Positions 28,203-37,016 of a stretch of DNA of 64,000 nt are shown here, one piece after another. Position 1 is the first letter of the stretch, and each line of letters opens with the position of its first letter. The position numbers and the translations under genes were made by a program. The notes beneath the pieces are model-generated. The model searched no databases and was not told the origin of the DNA. It was given only the letters and a program-made list of their open reading frames with translations. Origin of the DNA: Streptomyces qinglanensis (GTDB lineage Bacteria > Actinomycetota > Actinomycetes > Streptomycetales > Streptomycetaceae); contig NZ_FOGO01000003.1 of the NCBI RefSeq assembly GCF_900111245.1, positions 496,001-560,000 of the forward strand, given 5' to 3'.

Positions 28203-28514
28203 TCATCCACCCTGGCCCGGCCGCCGGTCTCCGGCGGCCGGGCCGCGGTGCTCCGCGGCGATGCCGAACCGCCGCGCCTCACCGGGCACCGCCCCACCGG
28301 TCTCCCGGATTCCGGAGACGGTGCTGATGATCTCTTCCGACGCCTGCTGATCCTGGTCGGCGGCCTCCAGACGCTCCAGGTCCGCGGCCGAGACCAGTGC
28401 TGCGAGCGGCTTCCCGTGCCGGGTGACCACCACCCGCTCCTCGCCGTAGACGACCCGATTGATCAGCTCCGCCAGTTCGGCCCTCGCCTGCGTCACCGGA
28501 ATCTCGTAAGCCAT
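28203..28514 (-). CDS. Phd/YefM-type antitoxin without a partner toxin
   Basis: 103 aa. Classic N-terminal fold [50 protein letters not shown] (about 1-50), then a charged, probably disordered C-terminus that would normally wrap the toxin. No toxin gene precedes or follows: one side is the M28 peptidase, the other clpP. It may act only as a DNA-binding protein. TAGAAT seven bases upstream of the ATG and no Shine-Dalgarno suggest a leaderless transcript. The last codons form one side of a terminator stem. Confidence 0.85.
   Translation of the reverse strand: MAYEIPVTQARAELAELINRVVYGEERVVVTRHGKPLAALVSAADLERLEAADQDQQASEEIISTVSGIRETGGAVPGEARRFGIAAEHRGPAAGDRRPGQGG
28214..28244. terminator. 14-bp hairpin inside the end of the antitoxin gene
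   Basis: Arms 28214-28227 and 28231-28244, loop TCT. It lies within the coding end of the Phd gene and downstream of the convergent M28 gene, so it could terminate the latter. Confidence 0.6.
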
Positions 28515-28521
28515 GCCCGCC

Positions 28522-28527
28522 ATTCTA
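28522..28527 (-). promoter_or_regulatory. -10 element, leaderless layout (phd)
   Basis: TAGAAT on the minus strand, seven bases before the start codon. Confidence 0.55.
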
Positions 28528-28688
28528 GGGCTGCCCACAGAACCGCAGGTCAGAGCGGATGCGAGGGATACCGGGGGGGCAGAAGGCGGCCGGTCGGCGC
28601 GCACCCGGGAGCCGGGCGGGGCGCTTCGCCCGCAGCGGAATGCCCCCTGCGCAGGGGGCTGTTGGAGCCGGTTCATGGCACGCTGCTC

Positions 28689-28716
28689 AACGTACGTTCT
28701 GTACATCCTGTACGTT
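28689..28716. promoter_or_regulatory. 28-bp nested dyad upstream of clpP
   Basis: AACGTAC-N4-TGTACA-N4-GTACGTT: 7-bp arms and a central 6-bp palindrome share the same axis (between 28702 and 28703). 27 nt before the clpP start; strong operator candidate. Confidence 0.6.
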
Positions 28717-28743
28717 TCTCGCGTGAGAGTGGAGTGCGACGCC

Positions 28744-29388
28744 ATGCGGAACCAGCCACCAGCACCGACAGCCCGGTACGTCCTGCCGGAGTTCACCGAG
28801 CGCACCAGCAGCGGGACGCGGACGATGGACCCGTACGCGAAGCTGCTCCAGGAGCGGATCGTCTTCCTGGGCAGCCCGATCGACGACACCTCGGCCAACG
28901 ACGTGATGGCGCAGTTCATCCACCTCGAGCACACCGCACCGGACCAGGACATCTCGCTGTACATCAACTCGCCGGGAGGCTCGTTCACGGCGATGACCGC
29001 GATCTACGACACGATGCGGTTCGTCAGCTGCGACATCCAGACCGTGTGCCTGGGGCAGGCGGCCTCCGCCGCCTCCGTGCTGCTCGCGGCCGGGACCCCC
29101 GGCAAACGGCTCGCGCTGCCGGGCGCGCGCATCCTCATCCACCAGCCCTCGCTGCACGAACCCGTGCGCGGGCAGGCCGACGACCTCGAGATCCAGGCAC
29201 GGGAGATGGCGCGCACCCGCGAACTCCTGGAGGAGCTGTACGCGCGCCACACCGGCCGGCCCCGCGACCGCATCAGCCAGGACCTCGAACGCGACACGAT
29301 CCTCACGGCACAGCAGGCGGTCGACTACGGCCTGGTCGACCGGCTCACCGCCGCACGGAAGCCGGCCCTCTCCCCCGCACGGCGGTGA
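28744..29388 (+). CDS. clpP: ATP-dependent Clp protease proteolytic subunit (ClpP paralogue)
   Basis: 214-aa serine peptidase of the ClpP tetradecamer. Triad complete: Ser-108 in LGQAASAAS, His-133 in LIHQPS, Asp-184 in LERDT, with the same spacing as E. coli ClpP. The N-terminus [27 protein letters not shown] resembles the streptomycete ClpP3/ClpP4 group rather than ClpP1/P2, but only one clpP gene is present here. GGAG lies about ten bases before the ATG. Followed after 6 nt by a small unknown gene, and divergent from the Phd-type gene. Confidence 0.92.
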   Translation: MRNQPPAPTARYVLPEFTERTSSGTRTMDPYAKLLQERIVFLGSPIDDTSANDVMAQFIHLEHTAPDQDISLYINSPGGSFTAMTAIYDTMRFVSCDIQTVCLGQAASAASVLLAAGTPGKRLALPGARILIHQPSLHEPVRGQADDLEIQAREMARTRELLEELYARHTGRPRDRISQDLERDTILTAQQAVDYGLVDRLTAARKPALSPARR

Positions 29389-29394
29389 GCGGGG

Positions 29395-29724
29395 ATGCCC
29401 CGTGAGTGGCCGTCGGGCCTGCCGCCGCTGCCCGCGCTGACCCGCGCCGAGGGCGATCTGGTCGACGCCTATCTGGAGGCGCTCGACCTGGTCGGCCGGA
29501 TCAACCCGGCCCGCGGCCGCGACACCTACGGAGCACTGCGCGCCGCGCAGGGCCTGGTCGGCAGAGCGGTCCGGCTGCGGGACGCGCTGGCGCTGATGCA
29601 CGAACGCGGCGAGAGCACGCTGCACGCCGCGACGCTGGAGCGGGCGCTGCGCGTGCTGGAGGGCGACCGGCGCGCGGAGCGGGTCCTGCTCCCGTCGCCG
29701 GAGCCGGACGAGCCCGCCGGCTGA
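29395..29724 (+). CDS. Small helical protein, unknown function, clpP-coupled
   Basis: 109 aa, predicted mostly alpha-helical with Leu-rich amphipathic stretches (RAEGDLVDAYLEALDLVGRINPARG and GLVGRAVRLRDALALMHERGE). I recognise no family. It begins 6 nt after the clpP stop, so it is almost certainly co-translated with it. A role in ClpP function or as substrate adaptor is possible but not shown. Confidence 0.6.
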   Translation: MPREWPSGLPPLPALTRAEGDLVDAYLEALDLVGRINPARGRDTYGALRAAQGLVGRAVRLRDALALMHERGESTLHAATLERALRVLEGDRRAERVLLPSPEPDEPAG

Positions 29725-29785
29725 GGCACCCGGCACACCCGGCGCCTGCGGGCTCGCGTCCGGCACCGGCGGCGGCGAAAACCGG

Positions 29786-29814
29786 ATGACGGCCGGAGCC
29801 CCGACGGCTAGGGT
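29786..29814 (+). promoter_or_regulatory. Promoter of DMT leader region
   Basis: ATGACG (29786-29791) and TAGGGT (29809-29814) with a 17-nt spacer; the -10 ends seven bases before the ATG of the leader ORF, a leaderless arrangement. Confidence 0.55.
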
Positions 29815-29821
29815 CCCGATC

Positions 29822-29863
29822 ATGAACTCGGCCCTGCTGACTGTCTCCCCGCCCCCCGCGTAG
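29822..29863 (+). CDS. Putative 13-aa leader peptide MNSALLTVSPPPA
   Basis: ATG directly after a good -10, 13 codons, ending with Pro-Pro-Pro-Ala-stop. Consecutive prolines slow ribosomes. It is followed by a 10-bp hairpin at 29886-29914 and a second one at 29916-29952 before the transporter start, the layout of a ribosome-mediated attenuator. Short length means coding status rests on context only. Confidence 0.5.
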   Translation: MNSALLTVSPPPA

Positions 29864-29885
29864 GGCGGGCGACCACGCGCGACTG

Positions 29886-29914
29886 CCGCGGCGGACGGAC
29901 ACCTTCCGCCGCGG
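29886..29914 (+). promoter_or_regulatory. Leader hairpin 1 (possible attenuator)
   Basis: Perfect 10-bp arms CCGCGGCGGA (29886-29895) and TCCGCCGCGG (29905-29914), nine-base loop, 22 nt after the leader-ORF stop. Confidence 0.55.
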
Positions 29915-29915
29915 G

Positions 29916-29952
29916 GGTCGGTGGTGCCCGCGAACGGGTCCCCTCACCGACC
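29916..29952 (+). promoter_or_regulatory. Leader hairpin 2
   Basis: 8-bp arms GGTCGGTG (29916-29923) and CACCGACC (29945-29952) enclosing a smaller CCCG/CGGG stem; ends 22 nt before the transporter start. Confidence 0.45.
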
Positions 29953-29974
29953 TCTCCTCACGCGGAGCACATTC

Positions 29975-30967
29975 GTGTCGACTTCTTCCGCCGGTTCCAC
30001 CGGCTCTTTCGGCCTGCCCGTCGGGCAGGGCCTGCTCTTCCTCGCCGCCGCCGGTGCCACCTGGGGCACCACGGGCGCGGCAGTCGATGTCATCCACTCC
30101 TCCAGCGACCTGGGACCGCTGGCGATGTCCTTCTGGCGCTATGTCGGCGGGCTGACCCTGCTGCTCGTGGGCCGGGCGCTGCTGCGGCGGCGTCCGGGCC
30201 GTGCGGACCGGCCGGGCCGCGACACGCCGGCGCGGCCCGGACGCCGCCGGTCGCGGTACATGGTGCGGCTGTCGACCGGCCTGTGCATGGCCGTCTTCCA
30301 GACCGCCTACTTCGCCGCCGTACCGGCCACAGGTGTGGCCGTCGCGACGATCGTGACGCTGGGCGCGGCACCGGTGTTCGTGACGCTGGGCGCCCGGATC
30401 GCGCTGCGGGAGCGGCTGGGCCGGGGCGGGACGTGCGCGGTCGCCGCCGCACCGGCCGGGCTCGCCGTGCTCGTGCTGGGCGGGGGCGGCGGCGAGGTGC
30501 GGCCCGCCGGTGTCGCGCTCGCCCTGCTGTCCGCGGTCTCGATCGCGGTCTCGGTGCTGCTGGCCCGGTGGGTGGGCAGTACCGGGATGCCGGAGAGCGC
30601 CTTCACCCTCACCGCATGGTCGCTCGGCGTCGGCGCGGTGGCGCTGCTGCCGTGCGCGGCACTCGAGGGGCTGCTGCCGCACACCGGGGAACCGCTCCGG
30701 GTGGCGCTGCTGCTCCTGTACGTGGCAGCGGTGCCGACGGCGCTGGCCTACCCGCTCTACTTCGCGGGGGCGGCCGTCGTCCGGGCGGCCACGGCCTCAG
30801 TGGTCATGCTGGTCGAGCCCGTCAGCGCGACCGTCCTCGCGGTGGGGCTGCTCGGGGAGCGGCTGACCCTGCCGATGCTCCTGGGCGCCGCGCTGCTGCT
30901 GGCCGCGGTGGTGCTGCTGACCCGCGCGGAGACGGCCACGGCCGGCTCCGAACGCACCGCCTGCTGA
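29975..30967 (+). CDS. EamA/DMT family transporter
   Basis: 330-aa permease with ten predicted helices in two EamA halves: [21 protein letters not shown]...[13 protein letters not shown] at the start and [42 protein letters not shown] at the end. RhtA-like transporters of this type export amino acids or drugs. GTG at 29975 has CGGAG upstream. The unusual leader with a short ORF and hairpins suggests control by translation of the leader. Confidence 0.88.
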   Translation: MSTSSAGSTGSFGLPVGQGLLFLAAAGATWGTTGAAVDVIHSSSDLGPLAMSFWRYVGGLTLLLVGRALLRRRPGRADRPGRDTPARPGRRRSRYMVRLSTGLCMAVFQTAYFAAVPATGVAVATIVTLGAAPVFVTLGARIALRERLGRGGTCAVAAAPAGLAVLVLGGGGGEVRPAGVALALLSAVSIAVSVLLARWVGSTGMPESAFTLTAWSLGVGAVALLPCAALEGLLPHTGEPLRVALLLLYVAAVPTALAYPLYFAGAAVVRAATASVVMLVEPVSATVLAVGLLGERLTLPMLLGAALLLAAVVLLTRAETATAGSERTAC

Positions 30968-30989
30968 GCGCCCGCCGCCGAGGCGGCGC

Positions 30990-30995
30990 TACGCT
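30990..30995 (+). promoter_or_regulatory. -10 element, leaderless layout (GNAT gene)
   Basis: TACGCT seven bases before the ATG at 31003. Confidence 0.5.
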
Positions 30996-31002
30996 CCGGC
31001 GG

Positions 31003-31680
31003 ATGGACGCGCTGGCGAAGATCCTCGCATCGGCCGCACGGGGCGGATTCCCGCCGCCCGACGGCGGACTGACCGTGCTCCCGCAGCCCTCGCCCCGGGA
31101 CGCGGGAGTGCTGGCACTGACCGGTCACACGGTCGTCTTCGCCGACGTGCCGCCGGAGTGGGTGCGGCGCCGGGTGCCGCCCGACGACCTCGGCGCACCG
31201 CTGGGACCGCCGTTCCTCAGCGCGCTGTGCGGCAGGACCGGCCGGGAGGCGGGCAGCATCGACGTGCTGCTCGTCCTCCCGCCGGGCACCGGCCCCGCAC
31301 CGCGCCGCGAGGAGCTGCGGGAGATCGGGAACCCGGTCGAGACGCCGGATCCGGCGCATCCCCGGGTCGCCGACGCCCTGGCGCACCGTTCCCACGTCCG
31401 TGCCTGGACGACGGCCGACGGGGGCACGCTGGTGACCGGAACGGGCGTGGCCGGGCGGTGGGAAGTGGCCGTCGAGGTCGCGGACGCGGCGCGGGGCGCG
31501 GGGCGCGGTCGCGCGCTGGCGGCCGCGGCCCGCGCCCTGGTGCCGCCGGACGAGCCGCTGTGGGCGCAGGTCGCGCCGGGGAACGCCGCGAGCCTGCGGG
31601 CGTTCCTCGCCGCGGGATTCGTCCCGGTCGGTGCGGAGGTCCTGCTCTGGCCCGCAGGCGTCGCCGAGGCCGCCGGGTGA
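31003..31680 (+). CDS. GNAT-like N-acetyltransferase
   Basis: 225 aa. The N-terminal half matches no domain I recognise (VVFADVPPEWVRRRVPPDDLGAPLGPPFLSALCGRTG). The C-terminal half has a GNAT-like acetyl-CoA loop (ARGAGRGRALAAAARALV) and the closing AQVAPGNAASLRAFLAAGFVPVGAEVLLW. Substrate unknown. Leaderless-type promoter as noted. The gene follows the DMT transporter by 35 nt but appears to have its own promoter. Confidence 0.75.
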   Translation: MDALAKILASAARGGFPPPDGGLTVLPQPSPRDAGVLALTGHTVVFADVPPEWVRRRVPPDDLGAPLGPPFLSALCGRTGREAGSIDVLLVLPPGTGPAPRREELREIGNPVETPDPAHPRVADALAHRSHVRAWTTADGGTLVTGTGVAGRWEVAVEVADAARGAGRGRALAAAARALVPPDEPLWAQVAPGNAASLRAFLAAGFVPVGAEVLLWPAGVAEAAG

Positions 31681-31727
31681 CGAACCCGCCGGACACGGGC
31701 GCCGGGTCCGCCTGCCCGGCCGGCAGC

Positions 31728-32165
31728 TCAGGCTCGTCCCGTCGGCAGCGGCAGCCAGGGAATCTCCACCCAGATGGTCTTGCCACCGTCGGGCGCGGGT
31801 GCGACGCGCACGGTGCCGCCGGACTCGGCGGTCAGCGTACGGATGATCACCAGTCCGCGCCCGTGATCCTGCTGCACCGCGGCCGGAAGCGGCCGCGGCC
31901 TGCCCGGGTGGCTGTCGGTGACTCCCAGGTGCAGCCGTTCGGTCTGCTCCAGCCGCAGATCGACGGTGAAGGTGGGCGATCTGCCGAGGGTGTGCTGGAC
32001 GGCGTTGGTGGCGAGTTCGGAGACGATCAGACGGAGCGTGTCCATGGCGTCCGCGCCGTCGGGCAGTCCCCACGCGCGAAGCGCTTCGGTGACATGTCTG
32101 CGCGCGGCCGTGACGGAAGCCGGCGCACTCGGCAGGGTGATCGTCGCTTCCTGGTGGTCCGCCAT
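31728..32165 (-). CDS. ATP-binding protein, RsbW/SpoIIAB-like anti-sigma kinase fold
   Basis: 145 aa single GHKL ATPase domain: N-box RLIVSELATNAVQHTLG (about 44-60), G1-like LGVTDSHPGRP, G2-like QQDHGRGLVIIRTLTAESGG. Streptomycetes have dozens of such proteins, some anti-sigma factors that phosphorylate anti-anti-sigma partners; no partner is adjacent. ATG at 32165 has GGAAAGGGA upstream. Convergent with the GNAT gene. Confidence 0.88.
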   Translation of the reverse strand: MADHQEATITLPSAPASVTAARRHVTEALRAWGLPDGADAMDTLRLIVSELATNAVQHTLGRSPTFTVDLRLEQTERLHLGVTDSHPGRPRPLPAAVQQDHGRGLVIIRTLTAESGGTVRVAPAPDGGKTIWVEIPWLPLPTGRA

Positions 32166-32453
32166 GGCGAGGCCGTCCCTTTCCGGGGCCGTTGGCTCCT
32201 CCGTCGCGCGGCGGCGGGTCGTTCCCCGCCCGCTCGGGAAGCGCGGGGAACGCCCCGGGAACCGCTGCGCGACAGCGTGCCACTCCACGCGGCACCGCGC
32301 GCCCGATCGCCCTGCTCGCCGGGAGTCGTGTCGCCCGAAGCGGTGAACTCTGCCGCGCCCGGCCCAAAGCAGCCCCGCGGAGGGCGTATCGCGGCGGTCC
32401 GCACACCCCGGGCGCACGGGCCGCGGGTGCAGCCGACGCCTGGAGCCTCGGCC
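32166..32453. other. Intergenic region between the ATPase gene and bioF
   Basis: About 290 bases, no gene seen; must hold the promoter of the ATPase gene and the bioF transcription end. No clear hairpin found. Confidence 0.45.
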
Positions 32454-33623
32454 TCAGCCGGTGTGCGGGGCCGCGGCGATCACCGTGTCGGCCGCGTCGG
32501 CGAGCACCTGCTCGGCCAGGTCGCCGCGGGCGGTCAGGCGCAGCCGCGAGATGCCGTCGGGCACGGACGGGGGACGGAAGCAGCCGACCTGGATGCCCGC
32601 GGCGCGACAGGCGGCCGCCCACTCCACCGCGGCCTGCGGCGAGGGGGCGCGGACCGAGACGACGGCGGCGTCCGGCCGGGTGGCCTCCAGTCCGGCGGCG
32701 GCCAGCCGGGTGTGCAACTCGGCGGCGGCGGCCCGGGTGCGGGCCGCGCGTCCGGGCTCCGCGCGCAGCAGCCGCAGGGCGCCGAGCGCGCCGCCCGCCG
32801 CCGCGGGGGCCAGCCCGGTGTCGAAGATGAAGGTCCGGGCGGTGTTCACCAGGTGCGCGATCACGTGTGCGGGTCCCAGGACCGCGCCGCCCTGGCTGCC
32901 CAGCGATTTGGACAGGGTGACGGTCGCGACCGTGCCGGGCCTGCCGGCCAGCCCCGCCGCCCATGCCGCGCCCCGGCCGCCGTCGCCCAGCACGCCGAGG
33001 CCGTGCGCGTCGTCGACGAGCAGCCCGGCTCCCGCCGCCGAGCACACCCCGGCCAGCTCCGCCAGCGGTGCCGCGTCCCCGTCGACGGAGAAGACGGAGT
33101 CGGTGACCACCAGCGCGGGCCCCTCCGCGGCCTGCCGGGTGTGCCCCGCCAACTCCTTGGCCACGGCTTCCGGATCGGCGTGCGCGGCGACGGCCGTACG
33201 GGCGCGGGAGAGGCGGCAGCCGTCGATCAGCGAGGCGTGGTTGTGGGCGTCGGAGACCAGCAGTCCGCCGCCGCCCGGCGCGTTGGTGAGCGCGGTGACC
33301 GCGGCGAGGTTCGCGGCGTATCCGGAGGAGAGGACGAGTGCGGCCTCGAATCCGCAGAAGTCCGCCAGTTCGGATTCCAGCCGGGCGTGCAGTTCGGTGG
33401 ATCCGGTCACCAGGCGGGAGCCGCTCGCTCCGGCACCCCAGTGGAGCGCCGCCTCGGCTGCGGCACGGACGACGTCCGGGTGCCGGGAGAGACCCAGGTA
33501 GTCGTTGCCCGCCAGGTCCAGCAGCGGGGAGTCGGCGGGGCGGGGCGCCAGGGTGCGCAGCAGTCCCGCCGCGCGGCGCCTCCGGAGTGCCTCGGCGGTC
33601 CACGCGAAGGGGTCCTGGGACAT
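32454..33623 (-). CDS. bioF: 8-amino-7-oxononanoate synthase
   Basis: 389-aa PLP enzyme condensing pimeloyl-ACP or -CoA with alanine, first step of the biotin ring pathway. Alpha-oxoamine synthase motifs: NDYLGLSRHP, GSGAS-type GAGASGSRLVTG, DDAHGLGVLG, and PLP Lys-239 in TLSKSLGSQGG. Full length. Divergent from bioB across a 203-bp promoter region; the pathway is completed by bioB, bioA and bioD, while pimeloyl supply genes are not present. Confidence 0.95.
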   Translation of the reverse strand: MSQDPFAWTAEALRRRRAAGLLRTLAPRPADSPLLDLAGNDYLGLSRHPDVVRAAAEAALHWGAGASGSRLVTGSTELHARLESELADFCGFEAALVLSSGYAANLAAVTALTNAPGGGGLLVSDAHNHASLIDGCRLSRARTAVAAHADPEAVAKELAGHTRQAAEGPALVVTDSVFSVDGDAAPLAELAGVCSAAGAGLLVDDAHGLGVLGDGGRGAAWAAGLAGRPGTVATVTLSKSLGSQGGAVLGPAHVIAHLVNTARTFIFDTGLAPAAAGGALGALRLLRAEPGRAARTRAAAAELHTRLAAAGLEATRPDAAVVSVRAPSPQAAVEWAAACRAAGIQVGCFRPPSVPDGISRLRLTARGDLAEQVLADAADTVIAAAPHTG

Positions 33624-33826
33624 GGGAGCTCTCTTCGGTCACCCGCGCGCCGCACCGGGCGGCGGGAGCGCCTGGCGGGTTGCGCGGCCTGGATGTTTGT
33701 AGGCAGTCAATAGAACCTAACCTGCCATAACGCCGGTCGACGTGTGACAACATCCACACCTCGCTCAAGCGGTCTTGTAGGCTTCCTCCATTACCCGGCA
33801 GGGTCGCATGGGCAAGGATCGTGCCC
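33624..33826. promoter_or_regulatory. bioF/bioB divergent regulatory region
   Basis: Contains TTGTAGGC twice (about 33697 and 33775), the second giving TAGGCT at 33778-33783 as bioB -10 candidate; AGTCAA (TTGACT on minus) at 33705-33710; and GTGTG-N8-CACAC at 33742-33759. No known BioQ or BirA box was identified with confidence. Confidence 0.45.
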
Positions 33827-34915
33827 ATGGACGACCTGCTGAACTCACTGGTGAACAAGGGGCTCCGCGGCGAGACGCCCACCCGGGACGAAGCACTCGC
33901 GGTGCTGCGGACCACCGATGACGACCTGCTCGATGTGGTGGCAGCCGCCGGAAAGGTGCGCCGTCGCTGGTTCGGGAAGCGGGTGAAACTCAACTACCTG
34001 GTGAACCTCAAGTCGGGGCTGTGCCCGGAGGACTGCTCCTACTGTTCCCAGCGGCTCGGCTCCGAGGCCGGGATCCTCAAGTACACCTGGCTCAAGCCCG
34101 AGGAGGCCGCCGAGGCCGCCGCGGCCGGGGTGCAGGGCGGCGCCAAGCGGGTCTGCGTGGTGGCCAGCGGCCGCGGCCCCACCGACCGCGACATCGACCG
34201 GGTCTCCAAGACGATCGGGGCCATCAAGGAGCGGAACGAGGACGTCGAGGTGTGCGCCTGCCTCGGTCTGCTCTCCGACGGCCAGGCGGAGCGGCTGCGC
34301 CAGGCCGGGGCCGACGCCTACAACCACAACCTCAACACCTCGGAGTCCACCTACGGGGACATCTGCACCACGCACACCTACGAGGACCGGGTGGAGACCG
34401 TCAAACAGGCCCGCGGTGCCGGGCTCTCGCCCTGCTCGGGTCTGATCGCGGGCATGGGGGAGACGGACGAGGACCTGGTCGAGGTGGCCTTCTCGCTGCG
34501 CGGGCTGGACGCGGACTCGGTGCCGGTCAACTTCCTGCTGCCGTTCGAGGGCACGCCGCTGGCCGAGGAGTGGAACCTGACTCCGCAGCGGGCGCTGCGC
34601 ATCCTGGCGATGGTGCGGTTCGTGTGCCCGGACGTGGAGGTGCGGCTGGCCGCCGGGCGCGAGGTGCATCTGCGGTCGCTGCAGCCGCTGGCCCTGCACC
34701 TGGCCAACTCCCTCTTCCTGGGCGACTACCTCACCAGCGAGGGGCAGGCGGGCAAGGCCGATCTGGAGATGATCGCGGACTCGGGCTTCGAGGTGGAGGG
34801 CGCGGAGACGACCACGCTGCCCGAGCACCGGCGCGAGGAGTCCGGCGCCGCCCCGCACGAGCGGGTCGCGGTCCGGCTGCGGGGCACGGGGACGGAGCTG
34901 CCGCCCAATGCCTGA
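33827..34915 (+). CDS. bioB: Biotin synthase
   Basis: 362-aa radical-SAM enzyme inserting sulphur into dethiobiotin. CxxxCxxC cluster at Cys-66, 70, 73 ([12 protein letters not shown]), the second cluster region with [19 protein letters not shown], and the arginine-containing [10 protein letters not shown]. The C-terminal 45 residues after [13 protein letters not shown] are a charged low-complexity tail. ATG at 33827 has AAGGAT seven bases upstream and no ribosome-binding site. Overlaps bioA by 8 nt. Confidence 0.95.
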   Translation: MDDLLNSLVNKGLRGETPTRDEALAVLRTTDDDLLDVVAAAGKVRRRWFGKRVKLNYLVNLKSGLCPEDCSYCSQRLGSEAGILKYTWLKPEEAAEAAAAGVQGGAKRVCVVASGRGPTDRDIDRVSKTIGAIKERNEDVEVCACLGLLSDGQAERLRQAGADAYNHNLNTSESTYGDICTTHTYEDRVETVKQARGAGLSPCSGLIAGMGETDEDLVEVAFSLRGLDADSVPVNFLLPFEGTPLAEEWNLTPQRALRILAMVRFVCPDVEVRLAAGREVHLRSLQPLALHLANSLFLGDYLTSEGQAGKADLEMIADSGFEVEGAETTTLPEHRREESGAAPHERVAVRLRGTGTELPPNA

Positions 34916-36242
34916 GAGCACCGTCCCGGCGGCGTCCGCCGGACCGGGCGCCGCCACCGAGGAGTTGCTCGCCCTGGACCGGCAGCATGTGTGGCACCCG
35001 TACGGGCCGATGCCCGGGACCGCGGACCCGCTGGTGGTGGAGTCCGCCGCGGGTGTGCGGCTGCGGCTGGCCGAGCCCGCGCACGGGCAGCGGGAGCTGA
35101 TCGACGGGATGTCGTCCTGGTGGTCGGCCGTCCACGGCTACCGGCACCCGGTGCTCGACGAGGCCGTCCGCGACCAGCTCGGCCGGATGAGCCATGTGAT
35201 GTTCGGCGGGCTGACCCACGAGCCCGCGGTGCGGCTGGCGGCCCGGCTGGCCGAGGTGACGCCCGGCGATCTGGAGCACGTCTTCCTGTCGGACTCCGGT
35301 TCGGTCGCCGTCGAGGTCGCGGTCAAGATGTGCCTGCAGCACTGGCGTTCGCTGGGGCGTCCGGAGAAGCGGCGGCTGCTGACCTGGCGCGGCGGCTACC
35401 ACGGGGACACCTGGCAGCCGATGTCGGTGTGCGACCCGAAGGGCGGGATGCACCACCTGTGGTCCGGGGCGCTGCCGGTGCAGGTGTTCGCCGAAGCACC
35501 GCCCGCCGGCTTCGCGGCGGAGCCCGACCCGGCCTACGTGGCGCATCTGCACGAGCAGATCGGGCGGCACGCACACGAGTTGGCCGCCGTCGTCGTCGAA
35601 CCGGTGGTGCAGGGCGCCGGCGGGATGCGGTTCCACTCCCCCGGGTACGTCCGGGCGCTGCGCGAGGCGTGCGACGCGCACGACGTGCTGCTGGTGCTGG
35701 ACGAGATCGCCACCGGCTTCGGCCGCACCGGGGAGCTGTTCGCGGCCGACCACGCCGGGGTGGTCCCCGATGTGATGTGTGTCGGCAAGGCGCTGACGGG
35801 CGGATACCTGTCGATGGCGGCCACACTGTGCACGCCGCGCGTGGCGGAGGGGATCGCGCGCGGCTCGGTACCGGTGCTGGCGCACGGTCCGACCTTCATG
35901 GGCAACCCGCTGGCGTCCGCCGTCGCGGGCGCCTCGCTGGATCTGCTGCTGTCCCAGGACTGGCGGACGCGGGTGCAGCAGGTGTCCGACGGGCTGCGCA
36001 CCGGGCTGGCGGAGGCCGCGGAGCTGCCCGGGGTGCGGGAGGTGAGTGTGCTCGGCGCGATCGGGGTGCTGCGCCTGGACCACGAGGTGGACGTGGCAGC
36101 CGCGAGCCGGGCCGCGGTGCGTGCCGGGGTGTGGCTGCGGCCGTTCCGCGACATGGTCTACGCGATGCCGCCGTACATCACCGGCGACGAGGACGTGGCA
36201 CGGATCGCCGCCGCGATGTGCGCGGCGGCCCGGGAGGGCTGA
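34908..36242 (+). CDS. bioA: Adenosylmethionine-8-amino-7-oxononanoate aminotransferase
   Basis: 444-aa class III PLP aminotransferase making diaminopelargonate with SAM as amino donor. HVWHPYG at 27-33 and [12 protein letters not shown] at 67-78 are BioA signatures; PLP Lys-284 in [24 protein letters not shown] substrate motif. Starts inside bioB and ends one base before bioD, so bioBAD is a tightly coupled operon. Confidence 0.96.
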   Translation: MPESTVPAASAGPGAATEELLALDRQHVWHPYGPMPGTADPLVVESAAGVRLRLAEPAHGQRELIDGMSSWWSAVHGYRHPVLDEAVRDQLGRMSHVMFGGLTHEPAVRLAARLAEVTPGDLEHVFLSDSGSVAVEVAVKMCLQHWRSLGRPEKRRLLTWRGGYHGDTWQPMSVCDPKGGMHHLWSGALPVQVFAEAPPAGFAAEPDPAYVAHLHEQIGRHAHELAAVVVEPVVQGAGGMRFHSPGYVRALREACDAHDVLLVLDEIATGFGRTGELFAADHAGVVPDVMCVGKALTGGYLSMAATLCTPRVAEGIARGSVPVLAHGPTFMGNPLASAVAGASLDLLLSQDWRTRVQQVSDGLRTGLAEAAELPGVREVSVLGAIGVLRLDHEVDVAAASRAAVRAGVWLRPFRDMVYAMPPYITGDEDVARIAAAMCAAAREG

Positions 36243-36243
36243 G

Positions 36244-36999
36244 ATGCGGGGTGAAGCGGACGTGCCGGTCGCACGGGGCGTGCTGTGCGTCTCCGGGGCC
36301 GGTACGGAGATCGGGAAGACGGTGACCACCGCGGCGGTGGCGGCGTGCGCGCTGCGCGCCGGCCGTTCGGTGGCCGTGCTCAAGCCTGCGCAGACGGGCG
36401 TGGCGGCCGGTGAACCGGGGGACGTGGCGGAGGTGCTGCGGCTGACCGGCGGGATCGCGTCGGCTCCCGGCACGGTGACCGGGGCCGAACTGGCCCGCTA
36501 TCCGGAGCCGTTGGCGCCGGAGACGGCGGCCCGGCGCGCGGGGATGCCGTACGTGTCGGCCGCAGAGGTCGCCGAGGCGGCCGGGAAGCTGGCCGCCTCG
36601 CACGACCTCGTCCTGGTCGAGGGCGCGGGCGGGCTGCTGGTGCGGTTCGACGGCGCGGGCTCGACGCTGGCCGACGCCGCCCGGCTGCTGGCGGCGCCGG
36701 TGCTGGTGGTCGTCCAGGCCGGGCTGGGCACGCTGAACACGGCGGCGCTGACGGCGGAGGCGCTGCGGGCCCGCCGCGTGGAGTGCGCGGGGCTGGTGAT
36801 CGGCAGTGTGCCCGGGGCCCCGGGGCTCGCCGAGCGGTGCAACCTGGCCGACCTGCCCCGGTACACCGAGCTGCCGCTGCTGGGCGCCGTCCCCGAAGGG
36901 GCGGGGGCGCTGCCCCCGTCGCGTTTCGGTGCGGAGGCGCCCGGCTGGCTGGCGCCCGGACTGGGGGGTGACGCGGTACCGGCGGCGGCGCTCGGCTGA
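36244..36999 (+). CDS. bioD: Dethiobiotin synthetase
   Basis: 251-aa ATP-dependent carboxylase closing the ureido ring. P-loop GTEIGKT at 20-26, KPAQTG with substrate lysine, VEGAGGLLVR. Somewhat longer at the C-terminus than E. coli BioD. ATG one base after the bioA stop. Its stop codon is part of a perfect hairpin that also ends the convergent fic gene. Confidence 0.95.
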   Translation: MRGEADVPVARGVLCVSGAGTEIGKTVTTAAVAACALRAGRSVAVLKPAQTGVAAGEPGDVAEVLRLTGGIASAPGTVTGAELARYPEPLAPETAARRAGMPYVSAAEVAEAAGKLAASHDLVLVEGAGGLLVRFDGAGSTLADAARLLAAPVLVVVQAGLGTLNTAALTAEALRARRVECAGLVIGSVPGAPGLAERCNLADLPRYTELPLLGAVPEGAGALPPSRFGAEAPGWLAPGLGGDAVPAAALG

Positions 37000-37016
37000 G
37001 CGCCGCCGCCGGTACC
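36975..37016. terminator. Bidirectional terminator filling the bioD/fic gap
   Basis: Perfect 18-bp stem 36975-36992 with 36999-37016, loop CGGCTG. The right arm starts on the last base of the bioD stop and ends next to the fic stop. Confidence 0.85.

Noticed and set aside
33624..33826. BioQ or BirA operator in the bio divergent region
   Set aside because: Short partial matches only (GAACCTAAC, GTGTG-N8-CACAC); none fits a known box well enough.
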